A stretch of 8,765 nucleotides of DNA from Actinomycetota bacterium (GCA_003170995.1 PMXT01000172.1:1-8765), one strand, 5' to 3'. Positions 1-6,466 are shown, numbered from the stretch's first letter. Program-made: numbers and translations. The notes: generated by a model from the letters alone, not told the origin.

Positions 1-2
1 AG

Positions 3-428
3 TTCGACAAGGTGGAGATGTTCAGCTTCTGCGCGCCGGACAAGTCGCCGGATGAGCATGACTTCATCCTCTCGGCCGAGGAGGAGATCCTCCAGGGCCT
101 CGGCATCCCCTACCGGGTGGTCAACATCGCCGCCGGCGACCTCGGCGCCCCGGCGGCCAGAAAGATCGATCTCGAGGTCTGGTTCCCCAGTCAAGAGCGC
201 TACCGCGAGGTCACGTCCTGTTCGAACACAACCGACTTCCAGGCCCGTCGCCTCAAGGTCAGGTACCGAGGCGAGCGCGGAACAAAGCCCGTCCACACTC
301 TCAACGGCACGGCCGCGGTCGGACGCATGCTCCTAGCCCTACTCGAGAACGGGCAGCAAGACGACGGGGGCGTTGTCGTGCCCGCTGCGCTCACGCGCTA
401 CGGCGCGCCGGCCTCTTTCGAGCGCTAG
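3..428 (+). CDS. serS: Seryl-tRNA synthetase, C-terminal part (5' end outside window)
   Basis: This enzyme charges tRNA-Ser with serine in the cytoplasm, through seryl-adenylate. Only the last 141 or so codons are present; the reading frame is already open at the left edge, so there is no start codon here. Visible class II synthetase landmarks are the motif 2 tail FDKVEMF at the very start, PYRVVNIAAGDLGAPAARKIDLEVWFPSQ, the strongly conserved YREVTSCSNTTDFQARR stretch, and motif 3 HTLNG followed by GRMLLALLENGQ, ending close to VVVPAALTRYG as in other SerRS. The N-terminal tRNA-binding coiled coil must lie upstream of the window. The gene is followed after about 80 bp by a tRNA-Ser gene, and three more tRNA-Ser genes lie further along the same strand. 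Family assignment is certain; regulation cannot be judged from what is present. Confidence 0.97.
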   Translation, partial: FDKVEMFSFCAPDKSPDEHDFILSAEEEILQGLGIPYRVVNIAAGDLGAPAARKIDLEVWFPSQERYREVTSCSNTTDFQARRLKVRYRGERGTKPVHTLNGTAAVGRMLLALLENGQQDDGGVVVPAALTRYGAPASFER

Positions 429-507
429 CGACGAGCTTCGATCGCACGTCGACAACCGAAGCGCCGGCCGATTGCTCCGGCACCGGTGGACTATGCTGGC
501 GTCGCGC

Positions 508-594
508 GGCGGGGTGCCGGAGCGGTCGAACGGGGCGGTCTTGAAAACCGTTGGGGGTGCAAGCCCCTCCTGGGTTCGAATCCCAGCCCCGCCG
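508..594 (+). tRNA. tRNA-Ser (anticodon TGA)
   Basis: An 87-nt type II tRNA with a long variable arm. Acceptor stem GGCGGGG (508-514) pairs with CCCCGCC (587-593) and the discriminator is G594, as required for SerRS. The D stem is CCG/CGG, the anticodon stem GCGGT/ACCGT encloses loop CTTGAAA with anticodon TGA at 542-544, and the T stem CTGGG/CCCAG encloses TTCGAAT. CCA is not encoded. A -10-like TATGCT lies at 492-497, 10 nt before the 5' end, with no convincing -35. The gene lies just behind serS. Confidence 0.97.
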
Positions 595-598
595 TAAT

Positions 599-656
599 CG
601 CGGTCAGGCAACGTTTAGAGCACGTTTCAAACGAAGCATTCAACCGCCTGACCGCG
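599..656 (+). terminator. Compound hairpin behind tRNA-Ser(TGA)
   Basis: A perfect 11-bp stem, CGCGGTCAGGC (599-609) with GCCTGACCGCG (646-656), begins 5 nt after the tRNA. The 36-nt loop contains its own small palindrome CGTTTCAAACG. There is no T tract, so it is not a textbook intrinsic terminator. It could instead be a processing or stability structure. It resembles in layout, but not in sequence, the hairpins behind the other tRNA-Ser genes. Confidence 0.6.
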
Positions 657-985
657 CTCGACGGCGCGCTGCGTCTGTCTCGGTCGCGCCCGTAGCTGTC
701 CTGACCACAGAGATGTGAGACGCGGCTGATCGGATGGGTCGCGAAGGCTCACTGGTAGCACATCGAACGGCCTGGGCGGTTGCTGGTGCCGCGGGGCGGG
801 CGTATCGGGCGTGCATACCTAGTGGGATAGACCCTAAACGTCGAGGGAGAACGCGACTTCTGGACGCAGAACCGGCAAGCGGACTCATCGAATATCACCA
901 CGATCCCGGCGGAGACCCGGCCAACGAGAGCACACGAGTCCCTCATCCCCTCCAGTCGCTCGAGGAGCCTCACAAAAGGGGTTCT
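657..985. other. Gene-poor stretch with no recognised feature
   Basis: Together with the flanking hairpin and promoter this makes about 500 bp without a supported gene. Short open frames exist on both strands (for example 734-994 plus and 749-973 minus). None has a ribosome binding site, a recognisable domain or a convincing amino-acid composition. I see no RNA family, insertion sequence or copy of the intergenic element found further right. Confidence 0.5.
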
Positions 986-1013
986 TTGAGCTGAACCGTG
1001 AGGAGTGTAATAT
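986..1013 (+). promoter_or_regulatory. Sigma-70-type promoter for the secreted-protein gene
   Basis: TTGAGC (986-991) and TAATAT (1008-1013) are separated by 16 bp, and TG lies just before the -10. Transcription should start near 1020, giving a leader of about 90 nt before the coding region. This is the best promoter match in the window. Confidence 0.6.
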
Positions 1014-1017
1014 CCCC

Positions 1018-1034
1018 GTCTTGAGGCTCAAGAC
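1018..1034. promoter_or_regulatory. Perfect palindrome at the predicted start site (candidate operator)
   Basis: GTCTTGAG-G-CTCAAGAC is a perfect 8+1+8 palindrome that starts 4 bp after the -10 box and covers the predicted transcription start. This is the typical position and symmetry of a repressor operator bound by a dimer. The regulator is unknown. The transcript could also form a small 5'-end hairpin. Confidence 0.5.
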
Positions 1035-1108
1035 TCCCAGCAGGAGCGCCGATCTCTCTACTGTTGAGTCATCTCGTATCCCGCCAGTCAGTTGGAGGTG
1101 CCATTGTG

Positions 1109-2056
1109 ATGCGGCGAGCCGGCCTTAGATCTTTTCGTCTGTTCATCGTTTGCTGCGTAGTAGTACTGGCTGGTACGTTGGCGAGCGTCGCGAACGCTTC
1201 GCAGCTCATCGGCCGCGAGGCGGTCAATGTCCATCTGACCGCGAACAAAGCCGGAATTGCGATGCTCACCTACTCCACGAGGGGCGGGGGTAGCAAGGTA
1301 AACCACGTCCTTGCCCGCGGCGCGATCAACGCGCGGCCGCCGGTAAAGGGCACCAAGCAAGTCGCGTTCAAGCTCGATCGCGCCGGCGGCTGGGGGTTCT
1401 TCCGCAACGCGAATTACTGGAAGCACTTCAAAAACGTCTGCGGCCCTTATCAGGGAGAGGACCTTCCCTGGCTCATCACTGCCTGCACGATGCCCGACGG
1501 CTCCAACTGGGCGGTCCAGTCCTGGAAGCGCATGCTAAAAAACTACGGTTTGCCGACCACGGGCCTCCGAAATGCCCGGGAGCTGCGCCTGTCGCACTGG
1601 AAAGGCGAGATACCGGTGCTGACGATCAAGCTCGACTGGTCATACGCCGGGAAATGGGACCATCTCTGGGGCTTCTACACCTACCGCGGCCAGCCCGTCT
1701 ATGGGTTCGAACACACCGCTCGAGGCGACCCAACTGACGGCTTCGGCCGCAACATCTACGTCGATACCTACAACTCCGCCTACGGGAAGGGCTGGAAACG
1801 CGAGAACAGCTTCCTCACCCACCCGCCAACCGGCGGCTTCTGTTACGGCTTCTCCCCGAAAACCGCAGCAATGAAGAAGCGCGGACTAATGGGCAAGGGT
1901 GAAAAGTACCGTGCGACGGTCCAGGGCCCCGGTGTGGCTCCAGACGTGTCCTGGGCGGGCAACGCTCTTGGCCCATACGATGCGGTGCTGGACGCGCAGC
2001 TGAACGAGGAGCAGGCGAGCGAGCTCGGAAACGATGATCGCTGCACGATCAACTGA
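1109..2056 (+). CDS. Secreted protein of unknown function
   Basis: A 315-residue protein that I do not recognise as a named family. It begins with a classical Sec signal peptide: basic n-region MRRAGLRSFR, hydrophobic core LFIVCCVVVLAGTLASV, and a probable cut after VANA (residue 30). The mature part is rich in Trp, Tyr and Gly, has four cysteines (about 111, 126, 245 and 312) that could form two disulphides, and contains no further membrane span. Notable stretches are GWGFFRNANYWKHFKNVCGPYQG (split here as GWGFFRN and ANYWKHFKNVCG), LDWSYAGKWDHLWGFYTYRG and GFGRNIYVDTYNSAYG. The ribosome site GGAGGTG (1094-1100) supports a start at ATG 1109 or the adjacent in-frame GTG 1106; the longer TTG start at 1064 has no such support. 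The gene is monocistronic, with its own promoter and a palindrome at the start site. It may act at or outside the cell envelope. Confidence 0.8.
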   Translation: MRRAGLRSFRLFIVCCVVVLAGTLASVANASQLIGREAVNVHLTANKAGIAMLTYSTRGGGSKVNHVLARGAINARPPVKGTKQVAFKLDRAGGWGFFRNANYWKHFKNVCGPYQGEDLPWLITACTMPDGSNWAVQSWKRMLKNYGLPTTGLRNARELRLSHWKGEIPVLTIKLDWSYAGKWDHLWGFYTYRGQPVYGFEHTARGDPTDGFGRNIYVDTYNSAYGKGWKRENSFLTHPPTGGFCYGFSPKTAAMKKRGLMGKGEKYRATVQGPGVAPDVSWAGNALGPYDAVLDAQLNEEQASELGNDDRCTIN

Positions 2057-2070
2057 GAGCCCATACCGCG

Positions 2071-2090
2071 GGGAAGATTCTCGACTTCCC
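2071..2090. terminator. Weak hairpin between the convergent genes
   Basis: GGGAAG (2071-2076) pairs with CTTCCC (2085-2090) around an 8-nt loop, 14 bp after the stop of the secreted-protein gene. No T tract follows on the plus strand. On the minus strand a T run (CTTTTT) precedes it. It may weakly terminate one or both of the converging transcripts. Confidence 0.3.
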
Positions 2091-2157
2091 TAAGATCTCG
2101 AATCAAAAAGAAGCACTCTGTCGGCTGGTCGTCAATTGAGACGAGCTCTTAGCTACG

Positions 2158-3339
2158 TTAGTGCGTGAAGAGTCTCACGCCGGTGCAGGTCATGAGTAGG
2201 CCGTACTCGTTCGCCGCCTCGATCACCTCGGGGTCGCGGATCGAGCCGCCGGTTTGCGCCACGTAGCCAACCCCAACCGCCGCGGCGCGGTCGATCGTGT
2301 CACGGAAGGGGATGAAGGCATCCGAGCTGAGCGACATGCCCCAGAGCTGTGCCAGCCAGGCGCCACGCTCCTCGGGCGTGAACGGGCGCGGCTCGCTCGA
2401 GAAGGATGTGAGCCAAGCCTCGCGCTCCTTCGGCGTCATCTCGTCGCGCAGGTAGAGATCGATCGCGTTGTCGCGCTCAGGGCGAGAGATGCCCTCGCGG
2501 AACGGCAGCGCCTGTACGAGCGGGCTGCGTCTCAGGTGCCAGAGCTGGCCCTTGCTCGCCGCCAGCTGGACGCAGTGGATGCGCGACTGCTGGCCGCAGC
2601 CGACACCTACCAGTTGCCCACCCGAGGCGATCGTGATCGAGTTGGATTGCGTGTACTTGAGTGCGATCGTGGCCAGAAGCAGGTCGCGGGCCGTCTCCTC
2701 GGGCAGCTCGCGATTCTCGGTCACGATTCCTGCTCTCAGGTCGTCGATCGTCAGACGGGCGTCGTTGAGCGGCTGCTCGAGCGTGACGCCGAGCAGATCG
2801 CGGCGCTCGACCTTCGGCAAGCCGACTTCCGTATCGGCTTCGAGCACGAGGTAGTTGCCACGCTTCTTCTGCTTCAACAACTCCAGCGCCGCCGGCTCGA
2901 AACCGGGCGCGATCACCGCGTCGGAAACCTCCTGAACGAGCAGCGCAGCGGCGGCCTCATCGACGACGTCGCTCATCGCCACGCAGTCGCCGAAGGAGCA
3001 GAGGCGATCGGCGCCGCGGGCACGCGCATAGGCGGTCGCGACCGGGCTCAGCTCGATCTCGCCGACGAAGTACGACTCCCTCAGATCGTCGGGTAGAGGC
3101 ACGCCGAGACCGGCGCCAGTGGGGCTCAGGTGCTTGTACGACGCAGCCGCCGGAAGCCCGAGAGCCTCGCTCAGCTCACGCACCAGGTTCCAGGAAAAAA
3201 GCGCATCGAGAATGTTGATTGCGCTCGGAGCGCCGTTGAGCACGCGGAAAGGAAGGCGCTCACCGGCTGCCAGCACCACTGCCGGTGCCTGGTGCGGGTT
3301 GATTCCGTAACGAAGCTCGAGTCGCGCCTGGGTAGCCAT
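2158..3339 (-). CDS. purH: AICAR transformylase, stand-alone (no IMP cyclohydrolase domain)
   Basis: Transfers a formyl group from 10-formyl-tetrahydrofolate to AICAR (ZMP) to make FAICAR, the penultimate step of IMP synthesis, in the cytoplasm. The 393 residues match only the transformylase half of PurH. The usual bifunctional enzyme is about 520 residues with an N-terminal IMP cyclohydrolase (MGS-like) domain, which is absent here. It resembles the short AICARFT-only form known from clostridia. Landmarks are YGINPHQ near the start, catalytic Lys69-His70 in SYKHLSPTGAG, GDCVAMSDVVD, VIAPGFEPAALELLK, KYTQSNS (229-235), GQQSRIH (249-255), SSDAFIPFRDTID and the C-terminal TGVRLFTH. ATG at 3339 is chosen because an AGGAGGG ribosome site lies 6 nt upstream; the open frame extends further 5' only through the riboswitch. 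IMP cyclohydrolase must be supplied by another gene. Expression is probably controlled by the ZTP riboswitch in its leader. Confidence 0.95.
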   Translation of the reverse strand: MATQARLELRYGINPHQAPAVVLAAGERLPFRVLNGAPSAINILDALFSWNLVRELSEALGLPAAASYKHLSPTGAGLGVPLPDDLRESYFVGEIELSPVATAYARARGADRLCSFGDCVAMSDVVDEAAAALLVQEVSDAVIAPGFEPAALELLKQKKRGNYLVLEADTEVGLPKVERRDLLGVTLEQPLNDARLTIDDLRAGIVTENRELPEETARDLLLATIALKYTQSNSITIASGGQLVGVGCGQQSRIHCVQLAASKGQLWHLRRSPLVQALPFREGISRPERDNAIDLYLRDEMTPKEREAWLTSFSSEPRPFTPEERGAWLAQLWGMSLSSDAFIPFRDTIDRAAAVGVGYVAQTGGSIRDPEVIEAANEYGLLMTCTGVRLFTH

Positions 3340-3369
3340 CGAAAGCCCTCCTGTGGGGATCGTTCGTTC

Positions 3370-3460
3370 AGTGCCCAGGCGCTCGGCTTCTCTGCCCACC
3401 GCTCCCCGGTGGTTTCTTCCACCTCGTAGCGCCAGTTGCAGCGGGACTCCATTCTCCCAT
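3370..3460 (-). promoter_or_regulatory. ZTP/ZMP riboswitch (pfl motif) in the purH leader
   Basis: Read on the minus strand, the leader carries the hallmark blocks of the pfl RNA in the right order. First comes GCAACTGGCG, then hairpin GGTGG-AAGAAA-CCACC running directly into GGGGAGC, then a variable stem, then GCCGAGCGCCTGGGCA near 3371-3386. The conserved CTGGCG and CGCCTGGGC elements form the ligand core and pseudoknot in known members. It ends about 18 nt before the AGGAGGG ribosome site of purH. The ligand, ZMP/ZTP, derives from the substrate of the encoded enzyme, so accumulated AICAR would switch the gene on. I see no clear terminator between riboswitch and gene, so control of translation through the ribosome site is plausible. 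Outer boundaries are approximate. Confidence 0.93.
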
Positions 3461-3519
3461 AACGAGCGTACGGCGAATTGGTTGAGCTTGCTCGCTTCGG
3501 GCACCGAGCGGAACGAAAC

Positions 3520-3584
3520 GCGGTGTCAGACACCGCTTGGATAAACCATGAGATGTCAAACGAAAACCGCGCCTGAACTGTGTC
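3520..3584. repeat. Palindrome-bearing direct repeat, copy 1
   Basis: Begins with a perfect 17-bp palindrome (GCGGTGTC-A-GACACCGC, 3520-3536), followed by 48 bp that contain TGTCAAACGAAAAC. Positions 3522-3584 align without gaps to 3618-3680, with 50 of 63 bases identical by my count. It looks like a REP-like or miniature-element repeat. No transposase lies nearby. Confidence 0.75.
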
Positions 3585-3617
3585 TTCTCAGGATATGGCG
3601 CCTAGTCGACGCCAGCG

Positions 3618-3680
3618 GGTGTCAGACACCGGTCAGAAGAACCCTGAGCTGTCAAACGAAAACTGTGCCGAAAGCGTGTC
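3618..3680. repeat. Palindrome-bearing direct repeat, copy 2
   Basis: The second copy starts exactly 96 bp after the first. It opens with GGTGTC-A-GACACC (3618-3630) and shares TGTCAAACGAAAAC at 3650-3663. Each copy is followed about 20 bp later by CTAGTCGACGC (3602-3612 and 3702-3712). The second of these is the actual 3' end of fabF, so the first looks like a duplicated scrap of fabF. Confidence 0.75.
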
Positions 3681-3701
3681 GTTTACCGGGGTCGCGAAGT
3701 A

Positions 3702-4934
3702 CTAGTCGACGCGGCCGAGCAGGACGCAGCCGTTGTGGCCGCCGAGTCCCATCCCGTTCGAGAGCGCATAGGAGAGCTCGACCTCGCGGGCCTCGTTGGG
3801 AACGTAATCTAGGTCGCACTCGGGGTCGGGGTGCTGGTAGTTGATCGTCGGCGGGATCACGCCGTGCTTCAGCGCCAGCACGCAGGCCATCGCCTCGAGC
3901 GCACCGGCGGCACCCAGGCAGTGGCCGAGCATCGACTTGGTCGAAGAGACCGCGAGCTTATGGGCATGGTCGCCGAAGGCCGCCTTGATCGCCTTGGTCT
4001 CGGCGGCATCGCCGAGCGGAGTCGAGGTGCCGTGAGCGTTGATGTAGCCGACCTGCTCGAGTTCGATGCCTCCGCTCGCGACGGCTTCGCGCATCATGCG
4101 CGACACTCCGGTCGCCTCGGGATCGGGCTGCGCGATGTGGAACGCGTCGTTCGAGGCGCCGTAGGAGAGGACCTCGGCGTAGATCTGCGCTCCGCGCGCA
4201 CGCGCCGCCTCCAGCTCTTCCAGCACCAGCACGCCGGCGCCCTCACCGATGACGAAGCCTTCACGGGTCGCGTCGAAGGGGCGCGAGGCGCGCGGCGGAT
4301 ATTCCTCCTCGGCGGCGAGCCCGCGCATGTTGCAGAAGCCCGCCAGGATGAGCGGCGTCAGAGCGGCCTCGGCACCACCGGCGAGAATGGCGTCCGCCGC
4401 GCCGCGGCGGACGATCTCGGCGCCCTCGCCGATCGTGTAGGAGCCAGTCGCGCAGGCGGCGACTCCGGCGAAGTTGATGCCCTTGAAGCCGAAGGCGATG
4501 GCAATCTGACCGCTGGCCGCGTCGGTGAGGACGCTGGGGATGAACCAGGGCGCCACGCGGCTGTGACCACGCTCGAGCCTGGTCTGCTCTTGACTCGCGA
4601 TGCCGCCGATATCACCGACCGCCGAGCCGAAAACGACTCCGATCCGCTCGGGCGCGTAGGCACCGAGCAGGCCGGCGTCGTCCACCGCCTCCTTGGCGGC
4701 GGCCAGCGAGAACTGTGTGTAGCGCGCGAGCTTGCGCAGCTCCTTCGGTGTCGCGAGACCAGTTGGATCGAAGTCCTTGACCTCGGCGCCGATCTTGACC
4801 GGGTAATCGCTCGCATCGAAGGCCCGGATGAAATCGATTCCGCTCTTTCCGGCGACAAGCGCGTCCCAGGTCGTGGCGAGGTCGTTTCCAAGCGGGCTGA
4901 CCGCACCCATTCCGGTGACCACGACACGGCGCAT
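3702..4934 (-). CDS. fabF: 3-ketoacyl-ACP synthase II (FabF type)
   Basis: Condenses malonyl-ACP with a growing acyl-ACP, releasing CO2, in type II fatty acid elongation in the cytoplasm. The 410-residue protein is full length for the family and starts with the canonical MRRVVVTGMGAVSPLGND. The catalytic triad is intact: Cys161 in GVAACATGSY, His301 in YINAHGTSTPLGD, and His338 with Lys333 in STKSMLGHCLGAAG. The C-terminal glycine-rich loop reads NGMGLGGHNG. The position usually occupied by the gating Phe (GFGG) is therefore Leu397, which may alter chain-length control or be normal for this lineage. ATG 4934 fits the conserved N terminus, but I see no good ribosome site before it. acpP and the other fab genes are not in the window. 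It is divergent from the GroES-like gene and shares a 108-bp spacer with it. KAS I or a specialised ketosynthase is less likely given overall resemblance. Confidence 0.95.
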   Translation of the reverse strand: MRRVVVTGMGAVSPLGNDLATTWDALVAGKSGIDFIRAFDASDYPVKIGAEVKDFDPTGLATPKELRKLARYTQFSLAAAKEAVDDAGLLGAYAPERIGVVFGSAVGDIGGIASQEQTRLERGHSRVAPWFIPSVLTDAASGQIAIAFGFKGINFAGVAACATGSYTIGEGAEIVRRGAADAILAGGAEAALTPLILAGFCNMRGLAAEEEYPPRASRPFDATREGFVIGEGAGVLVLEELEAARARGAQIYAEVLSYGASNDAFHIAQPDPEATGVSRMMREAVASGGIELEQVGYINAHGTSTPLGDAAETKAIKAAFGDHAHKLAVSSTKSMLGHCLGAAGALEAMACVLALKHGVIPPTINYQHPDPECDLDYVPNEAREVELSYALSNGMGLGGHNGCVLLGRVD

Positions 4935-5042
4935 GGCCGAACTCTAGTCGAGGCGCTTGTCGCTACGAGGCGCCTACTGCCGCCTATTTGACGCACTGCC
5001 GCGCTCCCGCAACGGGCGTGAGGACGTATCCTGAATGGGACG

Positions 5043-5336
5043 ATGATCGACGAACATCCTCAGGGACTCAACCTCTCACTGGAGCCGCTGGACGACTACA
5101 TAGTCATCCAGACCTCTGACGAGGAGACCGAGACGCGCGCCGGCCTGATCATTCCCGCCAGCTCGGAGAACAGCTGCCAATCGGGTGTCGTCACTGCCGT
5201 CGGTGCCGACGCCGAAGGCATCGAGCCAGGCGACAAGGTGCTCTTCCCCAAGGATTCGGGTTATGAGGTGCGCCTGGCCGGAGCGGCCGTGCGAGTCATC
5301 CGCCGACGCGATCTGATCGCGCGTATCAACGACTAG
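5043..5336 (+). CDS. GroES-like 10-kDa co-chaperonin
   Basis: A 97-residue member of the chaperonin-10 family, which forms a heptameric lid on GroEL during ATP-driven protein folding in the cytoplasm. The pattern is clear: PLDDYIVIQ at residues 15-23, a mobile-loop region (about 24-36) ending in AGLIIPASS, SGVVTAVGADAEGIEPGDKVLFPKDSGYEV, and a final RRRDLIARI. No groEL gene follows, so this is a solitary copy. It may be a second GroES or serve a distant GroEL. ATG 5043 is preceded by TGGGA at short spacing, a poor ribosome site. A -10-like TATCCT at 5027-5032 would start the transcript only a few bases upstream, so near-leaderless expression is possible. The stop codon is followed after one base by the first structured intergenic element. 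Confidence 0.88.
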   Translation: MIDEHPQGLNLSLEPLDDYIVIQTSDEETETRAGLIIPASSENSCQSGVVTAVGADAEGIEPGDKVLFPKDSGYEVRLAGAAVRVIRRRDLIARIND

Positions 5337-5337
5337 T

Positions 5338-5522
5338 ACCACCGGAAATCCGCTCCCCTGTCGGAGAGCATGACGATTTCCGGTGGTGTGCCTTTCGTAC
5401 GAGTCACCGCGCCTTCGGCGCTTTGACTCGCCCGCTCCTCGAGGGCGTTGCGAGCTGACCGTGGTCGCAGGCGGAGTTCGTGGTGAGTGGTTAGTGACGG
5501 CGTTTAGTAAGCCGCGCCCGCC
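5338..5522. repeat. Structured intergenic element, copy A
   Basis: Hairpin 1 is a perfect 13-bp stem, ACCACCGGAAATC (5338-5350) with GATTTCCGGTGGT (5375-5387), enclosing a smaller GCTC/GAGC stem. After 13 nt comes hairpin 2 from 5401 (GAGTCA/TGACTC around GCGCC-TTC-GGCGC). Hairpin 3 is at 5451-5480 (CGAGCT/AGTTCG outer, CCG/CGG inner), and the end is marked by GCCGCGCCCGCC. It lies between the GroES-like gene and the next coding region and could be an RNA, a terminator-like unit or a miniature mobile repeat. Confidence 0.8.
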
Positions 5523-5563
5523 ATGTCGATCGCGGCGGTCACACCTGTCCTCGGAGGTCACGG

Positions 5564-6364
5564 GTGCGGCGAAGCGAAAGCTCTAGCTCGATGCAGATAC
5601 ACGAGCCGGATACCACGCCGCCGATGATCGGAACCCTCAGGGAAGGGGCGTTGCACGCGCAGCTCAAGGAGTGGTACCGCCGCCCGGGCGACGAGCTCGA
5701 GAAGCGGCTCTCGGGCTACGTCGTCGACATCGTCCGCGATGGGCTTCTGATCGAGATCCAGACGGGCGGTTTCGCGCCGCTCCGGCGCAAGCTCGATGTC
5801 CTCACGCGCGAGCATCCGGTTCGGATTGTGGCTCCCGTGGCGCGCGAGCGCAGGATCGTTCGCCTTTCGAGCGAGGGCGAGATCCTCTCCGCCCGTCGCT
5901 CTCCCAGGCACGGCAGGGTCGAGGACGTCTTTTCCCGCCTGGTCAGCATCCCCACGCTGCTCTGCAGGCCCCAACTCGAGATCGAGATCCTGCTGACCGA
6001 GGAGGACGAGTTGCGCGTCCACCGGCCAGGGAAAGCGTTCAGGCGCCACGGCTGGGTCGTCAGCGGTCGATCGCTCTCGGGCGTCGCAGATTGCATCCGT
6101 ATCGCCGGTCCTGAAGACGCGGTGGCACTGCTACCGGCGCGGCTCCCCGAGTCGTTCGACACCGCGGAGCTCGCCAAAGCGGCCGCGATCACTCGCCGGC
6201 TCGCGCAACAGATGACCTACTGCCTACGCGCCATGGGAATGCTCGAGATAACCGGTAACCGCCGCCGCGCGCACGTCTACCGGCGCACCTACGCCCCGGC
6301 TCGCGGTTCACATCGGTGTCGAGTACAAAAAGCTCCCAGAAAGAGCGAAGCCCGCCTCGCATAA
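5564..6364 (+). CDS. Uncharacterised protein, possible nuclease-like core with C-terminal helical domain
   Basis: A 266-residue protein without a function I can name; it resembles a widespread uncharacterised bacterial family. The conserved part seems to start at GTLREGALHAQLKEWY (residue 23). Next comes GYVVDIVRDGLLIEIQTGGFAPLRRKL (as GYVVDIVRDG and LLIEIQTGGF, 51-70), where Asp55 and Glu64-x-Gln66 at the ends of short strands recall the D...ExQ/K pattern of PD-(D/E)XK nucleases; this is inference only. Further along are RIVAPVARERRIVRL and a basic RRSPRHGRVEDVF. A helix-turn-helix or winged-helix-like tail (about 199-243) contains LAQQMTYCLRAMGMLEI. The basic C-terminal extension after residue 243 looks unstructured. 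GTG 5564 is chosen because GGAGGT (5553-5558) lies 5 nt upstream; ATG 5591 lacks a site. There is no signal peptide, so it should be cytoplasmic. It is flanked on both sides by the structured elements. Confidence 0.75.
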   Translation: MRRSESSSSMQIHEPDTTPPMIGTLREGALHAQLKEWYRRPGDELEKRLSGYVVDIVRDGLLIEIQTGGFAPLRRKLDVLTREHPVRIVAPVARERRIVRLSSEGEILSARRSPRHGRVEDVFSRLVSIPTLLCRPQLEIEILLTEEDELRVHRPGKAFRRHGWVVSGRSLSGVADCIRIAGPEDAVALLPARLPESFDTAELAKAAAITRRLAQQMTYCLRAMGMLEITGNRRRAHVYRRTYAPARGSHRCRVQKAPRKSEARLA

Positions 6365-6448
6365 GCCGCAGACGGGCGACGCCACTTTGCCGGGATGAGG
6401 GGGGAGCCGGCTTTTAAAGTTTCGCCCCTGCGTCTGCGCCTGACAGCA

Positions 6449-6466
6449 CCCCATCGGGGGATTTTT
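6449..6466 (+). terminator. Intrinsic terminator candidate after the 5564-6364 gene
   Basis: CCCC (6449-6452) and GGGG (6456-6459) form a short hairpin with loop ATC, followed by GATTTTT. The position, 85 bp after the stop codon and just before the next structured element, fits a terminator. The stem is short, so it may be weak. Confidence 0.45.

Noticed and set aside
1064..1108. TTG start giving a 15-residue longer secreted protein
   Set aside because: There is no ribosome site before it. The GGAGGTG site and the signal peptide both point to 1106/1109.
2254..3096. 280-codon plus-strand open frame
   Set aside because: It is antisense to purH. It is rich in Arg/Leu/Gln as expected from the complement of a GC-rich gene, with no domain or ribosome site.
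3520..3680. Possible CRISPR array
   Set aside because: There are only two diverged repeats, each with an internal palindrome longer than typical. There is no regular spacer and there are no cas genes.
3831..4991. 386-codon plus-strand open frame
   Set aside because: It is antisense to the clearly functional fabF and has the composition of a GC-rich shadow frame.
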